Part shown: positions 1 through 5,245 of the stretch, one piece after another | How the letters are laid out: the number at the start of each line of letters is the position of its first letter | Position numbering within the stretch: the stretch's first letter is position 1 | Assembly (NCBI GenBank): GCA_021106655.1 | Contig: JAIOTT010000446.1 | Span: 1-9,438 of the forward strand | Direction: 5' to 3' | Source: Bacteroidales bacterium | Lineage (GTDB): Bacteria; Bacteroidota; Bacteroidia; Bacteroidales; SMBSF77 | Length of the DNA stretch: 9,438 nucleotides | Program-made: the position numbers and the translations under genes | The notes under the pieces: model-generated | The model's database searches: none | Seen by the model: only the letters and a program-made list of their open reading frames with translations | Told to the model about the DNA's origin: nothing

Positions 1-303
1 TCTTTGATTACAACAAAGAAGAAGACACTTACACTTGTCCGGCCGGAAAGCTAATGCAAAGCGGTGGAGTAATATACAGAAAGCGCAATCACCGGGTAAA
101 ACGTTACACTACAAAAAAATGTCAGGAGACTTATGTACATTTTCGACATAAATGAACTTAAGAAGAGGTTAAAGAGCCTTGTTTTCTGTTTTTTGAGCTT
201 ATACGGCCTAAAAAGAGCAGTTTTAAAGCATTTAAATTTTGAACTTCAGAAAATGGCATCCGGATTTTTTGTAAATTTAAAACTCTTAAACGAAAGCTAT
301 TGA
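1..303 (+). pseudogene. IS1182-type transposase remnant, copy 1 (3' part, internal deletion)
   Basis: This is the 3' part of a DDE transposase gene that enters from the left edge of the window. Reading from base 3, the frame gives a cysteine-bearing segment (YTCPAGK near the start, KKCQ about 30 residues later), typical of the zinc-ribbon-like insert of IS1182-family transposases, and then hits a TGA around 150. The C-terminal tail reappears in another frame from an ATG at 133 to the TGA at 301-303. Compared with copy 2 at 4008-4538, bases matching about 4055-4308 are missing. The junction shares AGG with both break points, so a 254-bp microhomology deletion explains the frameshift. The product cannot be an active transposase. 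Family assignment is from motif memory and is moderately secure; the deletion is read directly from the two copies. Confidence 0.75.
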
Positions 304-333
304 AGTAATATAAGATAATACTGAAAAATTATC

Positions 334-359
334 GGAGTTATTGCGTGAACTCCCGTTAG
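334..359. repeat. IS right-end hairpin of copy 1 and CCGTTAG boundary
   Basis: GGAGTT (334-339) and AACTCC (348-353) form a hairpin just after the transposase stop. The same hairpin lies at 4520-4539 after copy 2. Both copies share sequence through CCGTTAG (353-359 here) and diverge directly afterwards, which places the end of the mobile element or its preferred target at this point. Confidence 0.55.
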
Positions 360-372
360 TGGCAAGTTTGGA
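355..372. repeat. Left inverted repeat of the hicAB unit
   Basis: GTTAGTGGCA followed by AGTTTGGA. Its inverse, TCCAAACT-A-TGCCACTAA, lies at 1110-1127 on the other side of hicAB, with one extra base. The pair bounds the toxin-antitoxin operon like the ends of a cassette. If the group II intron is removed, the right copy continues as TGCCACTAAC, extending the match to the full GTTAGTGGCA. Confidence 0.6.
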
Positions 373-416
373 TAATAATCATTCTATAGAATCTGGGCCA
401 AATTTTGTGATTAGGT

Positions 417-773
417 TCAAATGCTAGATTCAACATTTTTATTTTTGATAATCTCATGAATAGCTTTCTCGATAAATTGATTAAGCGAAATGCCTAATTC
501 TTTCGATTTTCGTGCAGCTGTTTTATGCAATTCCGGATTAATTCTAACATTGAAAGTTCCCTTATAAGATTTTTCTGGTTGTTTTCCGGTTTCATTGCAA
601 ATTTCAAGATAATCCTCAACTGCTTCATGAAAGGCAGTCTTGAGTTCTTTAACGCTATTGCCCTCGAATGAGATTAAATCATCAATTCCTTCAAGTTTTC
701 CAAAGAAAATTTCATCATCAGTACTATAATGAACTGATCCAATAAAATCTTTATATTTTAGTATGTCCTTCAT
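417..773 (-). CDS. hicB: HicB-type antitoxin
   Basis: This 118-residue protein is the antitoxin of a type II HicAB module. Residues 1-65 match the short HicB partial RNase H-like fold that binds and blocks the toxin. Residues 72-110 form a ribbon-helix-helix DNA-binding domain: the strand FNVRINPELH (74-83) is followed by helices containing the typical SLNQFIEKAI. In this family the C-terminal domain represses the operon, and a palindromic operator is visible upstream of hicA. The ATG overlaps the hicA TGA by four bases (ATGA), so the two genes are translationally coupled, toxin first, the usual HicAB order. No clear terminator follows; a 12-bp palindrome lies at 381-392. Function in growth control or element maintenance is inferred from the family. 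Confidence 0.9.
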   Translation of the reverse strand: MKDILKYKDFIGSVHYSTDDEIFFGKLEGIDDLISFEGNSVKELKTAFHEAVEDYLEICNETGKQPEKSYKGTFNVRINPELHKTAARKSKELGISLNQFIEKAIHEIIKNKNVESSI

Positions 774-1027
774 AAAATATCCTCCTTTCTAAGTTCATTT
801 ATCAAATAATCAATCTGATATTGTTTTAAAACACCTTTTTTATGGGGTTGATGTAATCGTATTATATGTTTCGTGTTTTCTGAAACAAATGCCCTTCTTG
901 AACCAGATGTTTTTCCTTTCTTTATTTCAGCATATCCAAAATGCTCTATAAGTGTTTCTAATTCATTATATTTAAAGTCTTTTGGATTTGATAAAAAACG
1001 CTCAATTAGTTTATCTTTTTTAGTCAT
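770..1027 (-). CDS. hicA: HicA-type mRNA interferase toxin
   Basis: This 85-residue protein is the toxin partner of hicB. HicA proteins have a double-stranded-RNA-binding-like fold and cleave mRNA until neutralised by HicB. Visible features are an N-terminal helix (KDKLIERFLSNP), a strand-loop containing GSRRAF (42-47), and the motif LHQPH (58-62) followed by LKQYQI, as in the LHxPH branch of the family. The better-known HicA histidine in a GSH motif is arginine here (R44), so catalysis may depend on the later histidines, or the toxin may be weakened; the sequence alone cannot decide. The gene starts at an ATG 26 bases downstream of its -7 box and ends in a 4-base overlap with hicB. The group II intron lies just upstream of the promoter and on the same strand. 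Confidence 0.88.
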   Translation of the reverse strand: MTKKDKLIERFLSNPKDFKYNELETLIEHFGYAEIKKGKTSGSRRAFVSENTKHIIRLHQPHKKGVLKQYQIDYLINELRKEDIL

Positions 1028-1033
1028 AAACGC

Positions 1034-1054
1034 TGCAACTGATATTTAGTTGCA
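1034..1054. promoter_or_regulatory. Candidate HicB operator palindrome
   Basis: TGCAACT (1034-1040), a 7-nt spacer GATATTT, then AGTTGCA (1048-1054): a perfect 7-bp inverted repeat. It covers the expected transcription start and touches the hicA -7 box. Such a site fits autorepression by the ribbon-helix-helix domain of HicB. The palindrome is seen directly; the binding is inferred. Confidence 0.65.
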
Positions 1055-1083
1055 AATATAATACGGAAATTTGAATGAATCAA
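1053..1083 (-). promoter_or_regulatory. hicAB promoter, Bacteroidota type
   Basis: On the minus strand, TTG (complement of 1081-1083), 20 nt, then TATATTTG (complement of 1053-1060) matches the Bacteroidota consensus of TTTG or TTG about 19-20 nt before TAnnTTTG. It lies about 26 bases before the hicA ATG. The box and spacing are the same as for the parDE promoter in this window. Confidence 0.75.
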
Positions 1084-1109
1084 GTAATTCTTTAAGGAAA
1101 GTGAATTTG

Positions 1110-1126
1110 TCCAAACTATGCCACTA
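1110..1126. repeat. Right inverted repeat of the hicAB unit, split by the intron
   Basis: TCCAAACT, one extra A, then TGCCACTA: the inverse of 356-372. The intron's 3' end follows immediately on the plus strand. The sequence beyond the intron (from 2963) begins ACACTATCG, so the uninterrupted site would read TGCCACTA|ACACT, restoring the complement of GTTAGTGGCA. Confidence 0.55.
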
Positions 1127-1173
1127 ATCGAGTAGACGGCTGACGGTCAAATGACCGCCAGTGCGCCTCTCAC
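1127..1173 (-). ncRNA. Group II intron domain VI with branch-point A
   Basis: The base helix pairs GAG-AGGCG with CGUCU-A-CUC, leaving one adenosine unpaired on the 3' strand: the expected lariat branch point. The upper helix CUGGCGGUC pairs with GACCGUCAG (9 pairs, one G-U). The 3' end CUCGAU follows. Confidence 0.75.
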
Positions 1174-2486
1174 ACCACTGTACGTACGGGTCTCGTATAC
1201 AGCGGTTCGTTAAGTTGTGGGGAAATCTTTTGGTAAATTTCGAGTAGAGATAAATAACCGCGCTTTTTCAATCTTTCAATGGTAATAGTAGTTCCAAGAA
1301 TCGGGCTTTGTGCAATTGCCCATCCTCCCATCCGTGAACGACTCCATGCGTAAGCTTGCCCCTGTTCTACTCCCAAACGAATAAGGTTTTTCCTTTTGCG
1401 TACGAGCTTCTTCCAGTGGTGCCAGATGCAATATCGAAGACGGTTGCGCAACCATCCATCCAGTTCATTGAGTTTGTTCTGAATACTTGCCATACGGAAG
1501 TTATTCACCCATCCTCGCTGAACTTCGTTGAGTTTTGCAATACGTTCGTTAAAACTCATTGGAGTGGTTTTGCGGGTAATGATTTTGAGCTTTTGCTTTA
1601 GCTTATTCCAACTCTTATCAGATACTACCAATTGATACTTGCCTTTTTCACCTTTCACATAGGTAGGTACAAAACCAAAGCCCAGAATTGTGAAATGTAC
1701 GGGTCGGCGAATTCCGCTTTTCTCCCGATTGATTGATAGCTTAAGCTTCTTTTTGAGAAACTTATAAATAGCGTTCCCAATTTTTCGGGCATTTGCATTG
1801 GTTTTAGTATAAATACTAAAATCGTCAGCGTAGCGTACAAATCGCAAACCATGTCTTTCTAATTCCCTGTCCAGTTCCTGTAACATGATGTTAGACAGTA
1901 AAGGACTTAGTGGACTACCCTGTGGCACGCCCTTTCTGCGTTTGACCAGTTGCCCATTTATTTGGATCGGACAACGCAACCATCTGCGGATTAAACGCAT
2001 GGTGTCACGGCACTTGATCTTGCGGTAAAGCAGTTGTAACAGATAGCTGTGGTCAACTTCGTCGAAAAAGGTTTTCAAGTCTATATCTACGATATACTGA
2101 AAACCATCGTTGATGTATCCCTGTGCTTTCATTACTGCCTGATGCAGGTTTTTGTTTGGGCGAAAACCAAAACTGGAATCCGAGAACTCAAACTCGAACC
2201 TTGCATTTATCACTTGTAAAACCGCCTGTTGGAGCATACGGTCAGTAACTGTCGGTATCCCTAATAGGCGATACTTCCCGTTACCTTTCGGAATCTCTAC
2301 TCCTAGAATAGGTTGAGGTAGATACTCACCTGAACGAACTTTCTCTGTCAGTTCTTTTTTCTCTATTGACAGTAATTCTGATAGTTTTGTTACAGGCATA
2401 TGGTCAACTCCAGCTGAACCGTGGTTCTTTTGGACTTTGTTCATCGCTTGTAACAAGTTCTTTCGTGTAAGGATTTGTTCAATCAT
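1170..2486 (-). CDS. ltrA: Group II intron reverse transcriptase/maturase
   Basis: This 438-residue protein copies intron RNA into DNA at the target and helps the ribozyme fold. In order: RT0/RT1 region (1-80, with RLLGIPTVTDRMLQQAV at 73-89), RT2 (SSFGFRPNKNLHQAV, 104-118), RT3 with the first catalytic aspartates (VDIDLKTFFDEVDH, 133-146), RT4 (GVPQGSPLSPLLSNI, 186-200), RT5 with YADD at 219-222, RT6/7 to about 270, then the maturase/thumb X domain to about 400. No HNH endonuclease follows, as in class C enzymes such as GsI-IIC, whose sequence it resembles. The last codons, encoding NEPLYTRPVRTVV, are also ribozyme domain V, and the TGA falls at the start of domain VI. The catalytic motifs are intact, so the element may be active. 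Confidence 0.93.
   Translation of the reverse strand: MIEQILTRKNLLQAMNKVQKNHGSAGVDHMPVTKLSELLSIEKKELTEKVRSGEYLPQPILGVEIPKGNGKYRLLGIPTVTDRMLQQAVLQVINARFEFEFSDSSFGFRPNKNLHQAVMKAQGYINDGFQYIVDIDLKTFFDEVDHSYLLQLLYRKIKCRDTMRLIRRWLRCPIQINGQLVKRRKGVPQGSPLSPLLSNIMLQELDRELERHGLRFVRYADDFSIYTKTNANARKIGNAIYKFLKKKLKLSINREKSGIRRPVHFTILGFGFVPTYVKGEKGKYQLVVSDKSWNKLKQKLKIITRKTTPMSFNERIAKLNEVQRGWVNNFRMASIQNKLNELDGWLRNRLRYCIWHHWKKLVRKRKNLIRLGVEQGQAYAWSRSRMGGWAIAQSPILGTTITIERLKKRGYLSLLEIYQKISPQLNEPLYTRPVRTVV
1174..1206 (-). ncRNA. Group II intron domain V
   Basis: The RNA reads ACCGCUGUA, UACG, loop AGACC, CGUA, bulge CG, UACAGUGGU. The lower helix has 9 consecutive pairs (one G-U), the upper helix 4, and the two-base bulge lies on the 3' side: the standard shape of domain V. 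A CGC triad sits in the lower helix, as in some bacterial classes. It lies wholly inside the reverse transcriptase coding sequence, so the same bases serve as catalytic RNA and as codons. Confidence 0.85.
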
Positions 2487-2962
2487 TCCAGTTTCATTTC
2501 CTTCTTTCCCTGTTCCGCTTATAGTAAGGCTAGAACCGCCTGTAAGCAGTAGCTTCCTTACTGCATTTGGAACAACTTTACGTTCAGCCCTTCACTACTT
2601 TGTGAGTCCTCTACCTTTTCTATTCAGCAGCTCGTTGCTGGTAGCTAATATGGCTTCTGCTGACTTCTCTGCTTTATCATCTCGTGATTACAGAGACCTC
2701 CCCCGGTAAGAGCATTTTCCTTCATCCAATACCTGCGTCATCTACATGCTTATCCTTTTGGTATTCGTTGGGCTTTGCAATGATGTGGTTACTTACCCAT
2801 ATAGACATGCCTCATATGACGTTCCTGTTCGTCAGTACCGGATTTTGTAGTCTCGCTTCCTTCAGTGCATGGATCGCTCCAAACCACCTTGCGACTTACT
2901 AATACTTCAGGGTCGTTACCCCTGCGTATAAGGGACTTCCACCCTCTGGAAAAATTGCGCAC

Positions 2963-3100
2963 ACTATCGCTTGCCTTTGAAATTTTATTTGTACTTTTAA
3001 ACTTTTTCAACAGCTTACGAGTTGTGTGCGCTGCATACTCATGCAGGGCACACACAATAAATAAACTGCATTAAAACGCAGTTTATTCTAACCTTTAGTT
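2963..3100. repeat. Hairpin-rich repeat-like spacer upstream of the intron
   Basis: No gene is supported here. Two strong inverted repeats stand out. At 3024-3053, GTGTGC-G-CTGCAT, loop ACTC, ATGCAG-G-GCACAC forms a 12-bp hairpin with one G/G mismatch. At 3060-3087, AATAAACTGC and GCAGTTTATT form a perfect 10-bp hairpin with an 8-nt loop; read on either strand it could act as a weak terminator, although U runs are short. The segment ends near CCTTTAGTTGC (3092-3102), which resembles the CCGTTAG boundaries elsewhere. It looks like the body of a cassette-type recombination site or dispersed palindromic repeat, cut by the intron at 2962/2963. Confidence 0.5.
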
Positions 3101-3110
3101 GCAAGGCTGA

Positions 3111-3140
3111 TTGACCACTTGAGTCGAGTTGATATTTTTT
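3111..3140 (+). promoter_or_regulatory. Possible promoter of the membrane protein gene
   Basis: TTG (3111-3113), 19 nt, then TATTTTTT (3133-3140), a near match to TAnnTTTG with the final G missing. It lies 35 bases before the ATG. Weak; no better candidate was seen. Confidence 0.3.
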
Positions 3141-3175
3141 AGATTATTCTAAATAGTTAACTAAGGTAAATAATC

Positions 3176-3829
3176 ATGAGATCAAAAAAAATTGGAATTA
3201 CAATACTAATTATTGGTATACTATATATGTTAATAATTTCATGGCTAATTTCATGGTGGTATGTTCCTGATTACCGCAACCTTGGTCCTGAATTTATCTC
3301 AGGTTTGTCTTGGTATACAAGCATATCTTTCAGTATTATCCGGGCTCTTTCAGCCCCTCTAGGATCAATGCTAGTTATTGTTGGATTTGCTCTTTCTGTA
3401 AAAGTTGAAAAAAATCGTACTCTATTTTTTGTATTTGGTAGCATTATCCTGTTGTTCTGGCTTGGCATGTGGTATGTTACTTTAATTAATTCCAAAATAT
3501 ATGGTATTGGAGGAGGGATCATTATATGCAGTTTTCTTCTTTCTGTATGGAGTTGGGCGAAAAAGCGCCATACCCTTGAAGAACGAAACCGGTTAGCTTC
3601 AGATATAAGAATTATAAGCCACCTGTTTTTCCTTATAGCTGCGTGGGATTTATGTGGACTTTTGGGATCACCTTTATTTGGTCTACGACCAGAAATCATG
3701 ATAGAGTTTAAAACACAACAATGGGCTTATACCATGGGAGCGAAAATTATGATCTGTTTAGCATTAGGTTGGATATTTCTGGCAATTAGCCAGTATATTG
3801 AGACAACCACAAATAAAAATGCTGGCTAA
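3176..3829 (+). CDS. Six-helix integral membrane protein, function unknown
   Basis: I do not recognise this 217-residue protein. It is strongly hydrophobic, with likely membrane helices at about 7-29, 56-75, 82-103, 108-127, 145-168 and 187-207. A short extracytoplasmic-type loop rich in aromatic residues (WWYVPDYRNLGPEF, 27-40) follows helix 1. A basic loop (KKRHTLEERNRLASDIR, 129-145) separates helices 4 and 5 and would face the cytoplasm by the positive-inside rule. No catalytic or transport motif is evident. The start ATG follows AT-rich sequence without a clear Shine-Dalgarno, normal for Bacteroidota. It stands alone between a hairpin-rich spacer and a repeat-like spacer beginning at its stop codon, as in a single-gene cassette. 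Confidence 0.75.
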   Translation: MRSKKIGITILIIGILYMLIISWLISWWYVPDYRNLGPEFISGLSWYTSISFSIIRALSAPLGSMLVIVGFALSVKVEKNRTLFFVFGSIILLFWLGMWYVTLINSKIYGIGGGIIICSFLLSVWSWAKKRHTLEERNRLASDIRIISHLFFLIAAWDLCGLLGSPLFGLRPEIMIEFKTQQWAYTMGAKIMICLALGWIFLAISQYIETTTNKNAG

Positions 3830-4007
3830 CAAGGCCATGTTGGTTATTGATTGAAATATTAATAAAATAGACTTGCACTGCACACAACACTGCTATACGG
3901 TAATTGCTGTACAATTTGTATTTTTAAAGCTGCGCAATAAAAATTAAAGAAAGAAGAAAAAGAAAATATTAACCAAGTAACACCGCAACTCCGCATAGCA
4001 TAACCGT
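3826..4007. repeat. Repeat-like spacer starting GCTAAC, interrupted by an IS remnant
   Basis: Starting at the stop codon of the membrane protein gene, GCTAAC (3826-3831) is the inverse of GTTAGC at 4541-4546. A small palindrome AACA-AGGCCA-TGTT lies at 3830-3843. The segment runs to ATAACCGT (4000-4007), where the second IS remnant begins. Joining 4007 to the CCGT shared at 4539-4542 would restore a continuous site, ATAACCGTTAGCACAC. No gene is visible. The GCTAAC start and GTTAGC end resemble the R'' and R' ends of an integron attC site, though not the exact consensus. Confidence 0.4.
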
Positions 4008-4010
4008 CAG

Positions 4011-4488
4011 AAAGCGCAATCACCGGGTAAAACGTTACACTACAAAAAAATGTCAGGGTTGTGAGTTACGAGAACAATGCACCACCAATAAACGAAGCAG
4101 AATAATCGAAAGAAGTATTTACCAGGAAGCCTTGGAAGAAAACGAAAAGCGAGTGAATGAGAATCCGGAATACTACAAACTTCGTCAACAAATCACCGAG
4201 CATCAGTTTGGTACCCTCAAGCGACAATGGGACTTCAGCAATACACTGATGAAAGGAAAAGAACATGTACTGACGGAGGTAAATCTGATGAGGATGGTTT
4301 ATAATCTTAGGCGACTTATGTCAATTTTCGACATAAATGAACTTAAGAAGAGGTTAAAGAGCCTTGTTTTCCGTTTTTTGAGCTTATACGGCCTAAAAAG
4401 AGCAATTTTAAAGCACTTAAATTTTGAACTTCAGAAAATGATATCCGGATTCTTTGTAAATTTGGAACTCTTAAACGAAAGCTATTGA
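4011..4488 (+). pseudogene. IS1182-type transposase remnant, copy 2 (5'-truncated)
   Basis: An open frame from 4011 to the TGA at 4486-4488 encodes the C-terminal part of a DDE transposase. It has a cysteine cluster (KKCQGCELREQC), then the conserved ITEHQFGTLKRQWDFS and LMKGKEHVLTEVNLMRMVYNLRR, where the E in the last block is probably the third catalytic acid. The TTG at 4132 is not a real start because the frame is open further upstream. The 5' two thirds are missing: similarity to copy 1 begins abruptly at CAGAAAGCG (4008), right after CCGT (4004-4007). CCGT also occurs at the right end (4539-4542), so the fragment sits between short direct repeats. Inactive. Confidence 0.8.
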
Positions 4489-4519
4489 AGTAATATAAGA
4501 TAATACTGAAAAAATTATC

Positions 4520-4545
4520 GGAGTTATTGCGTAAACTCCCGTTAG
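4520..4545. repeat. IS right-end hairpin of copy 2 and CCGTTAG boundary
   Basis: GGAGTT (4520-4525) and AACTCC (4534-4539) form the same hairpin as at 334-353. The shared sequence ends at CCGTTAG (4539-4545); the next bases are CAC here and TGG in copy 1. Confidence 0.55.
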
Positions 4546-4550
4546 CACAC
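4543..4550 (+). repeat. Left terminal repeat of the DUF2059 unit
   Basis: TAGCACAC, inverse of GTGTGCTA at 5084-5091. The pair encloses exactly one gene (4632-5078) plus leader. AGCACAC recurs in direct orientation at 5148-5154, giving a repeat-to-repeat unit of 604 bp. Confidence 0.5.
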
Positions 4551-4631
4551 ATAATAGCATACATAAATCGACTTAATGATTATTATATAACCGAAATAAA
4601 CAACTCCATTATTAACTAAAAATTAGCAACC

Positions 4632-5078
4632 ATGAAAAAAATCATTTCAATCTTAGCAATTACACTTTTCGCTTCTTCCATTTCTTTCGGACAAGTTGAT
4701 GAGGAATATGAAAAGACTTTATGGGAAATGTTTAAAGTGTCAGGAACTGATGCTTCATATAAAATGGTAATCGACCAAGTATTTACTATATATAAAGGAG
4801 AATACACTGATGTAGATGATGAAACTTGGAAGGCTCTAAAAAAAGAGTTTAATGAATCAGCGATAAAAGACCTTGTTAGTTTACTAACTCCTGTCTATCA
4901 CAAGCATTTAACTCAAGCTGATTTAGAAGAGATTATTAAGTTCTATGAAACTTCAATAGGAAAAAAATATGCAAATAGCATGCCTTTAATTGGTAAAGAA
5001 GCCATGCAGATAGGTGCAGAGTGGGGAATGAAGATGCATCAAAAATTCAAAGATAAAATGAAGGAAAATAGGCATTAA
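4632..5078 (+). CDS. Secreted DUF2059-family protein
   Basis: A 148-residue protein with a clear signal peptide (KK at 2-3, hydrophobic ISILAITLFASSISFG, likely cleavage after G20), so the mature protein is probably periplasmic. Residues 88-135 carry the DUF2059 signature: YHKHLTQADLEEIIKFYETSIGKK, then NSMPLIGKEAMQIG and WG. Members are small helical proteins of unknown biochemical function, common in Bacteroidota and Proteobacteria. The C-terminus is lysine-rich. No lipoprotein cysteine or catalytic motif is present. An 80-base AT-rich leader precedes it without a clear TAnnTTTG box. The gene stands alone, bounded by terminal inverted repeats (TAGCACAC/GTGTGCTA), which suggests movement as a single-gene unit. 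Confidence 0.85.
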   Translation: MKKIISILAITLFASSISFGQVDEEYEKTLWEMFKVSGTDASYKMVIDQVFTIYKGEYTDVDDETWKALKKEFNESAIKDLVSLLTPVYHKHLTQADLEEIIKFYETSIGKKYANSMPLIGKEAMQIGAEWGMKMHQKFKDKMKENRH

Positions 5079-5083
5079 TTTAC

Positions 5084-5154
5084 GTGTGCTAGGCTGTGCA
5101 TATGCCAGCTTGTACGGAAAAGATTAGTAATATTTAAACATTACGACAGCACAC
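5084..5154. repeat. 71-bp attC-like palindromic element after the DUF2059 gene
   Basis: The outer arms are GTGTGCT (5084-5090) and AGCACAC (5148-5154). Inside are GCTG-T-GCAT / ATGC-C-AGC, a near-perfect palindrome, and GTAAT / ATTAC, a second small hairpin. Size and outer complementarity resemble an integron attC site, but the GTTRRRY core consensus is not present. A bidirectional terminator or a dispersed palindromic repeat are alternatives. Confidence 0.45.
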
Positions 5155-5190
5155 TCAATACAAAAAATGATACAATACTTTAAAACCAAC

Positions 5191-5224
5191 ACAGGTATTA
5201 TTATGATTGAAAGTATGTACCTGT
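5191..5224. promoter_or_regulatory. Inverted repeat upstream of the Nim-like gene
   Basis: ACAGGTA (5191-5197) and TACCTGT (5218-5224) form a perfect 7-bp inverted repeat with a 20-nt spacer, ending 21 bases before the start codon. It may be an operator or a leader hairpin. No clear -7 box was found with it. Confidence 0.35.
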
Positions 5225-5245
5225 AAGATATTATAAGCAGTAGTG

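Larger units (their letters stand above)
1127..2962 (-). mobile_element. Group II intron with encoded maturase (class C-like)
   Basis: A complete-looking group II intron of about 1,836 nt on the minus strand. The 5' end is placed at GTGCGC (complement of 2957-2962), matching the GUGYG start of these introns. It is followed by a structured non-coding stretch (2487-2962), the reverse transcriptase gene, and domains V and VI at the 3' end. The 3' end is placed after CUCGAU, which puts the bulged branch-point adenosine of domain VI 7 nt from the junction. The placement is supported because removing 1127-2962 restores a repeat core found elsewhere in the window. In addition, GCACUG (complement of 2863-2868) can pair as EBS1 with the exon end UAGUGU (four Watson-Crick pairs, two wobbles). 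A competing 5' end, GUGUGCCC near 3053, cannot be excluded. Confidence 0.8.

Noticed and set aside
3053..3055. Intron 5' end at GUGUGCCC instead of 2962
   Set aside because: It would start inside a hairpin and would not restore any known repeat on removal, whereas 2962 restores TGCCACTAAC. Not fully excluded.
2437..3074. Plus- and minus-strand open frames over the 5' part of the intron
   Set aside because: They lie in group II intron RNA domains I-IV, match no family and overlap one another.
4132..4488. A separate 118-residue gene starting at TTG 4132
   Set aside because: The frame is open upstream to 4011 and matches the C-terminal part of a transposase; it is a fragment, not an independent gene.
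355..5154. A canonical integron with GTTRRRY attC sites
   Set aside because: The cores GTTAGTG and GTTAGCA break the RRRY pattern and no integrase is in the window; kept only as an integron-like hypothesis.
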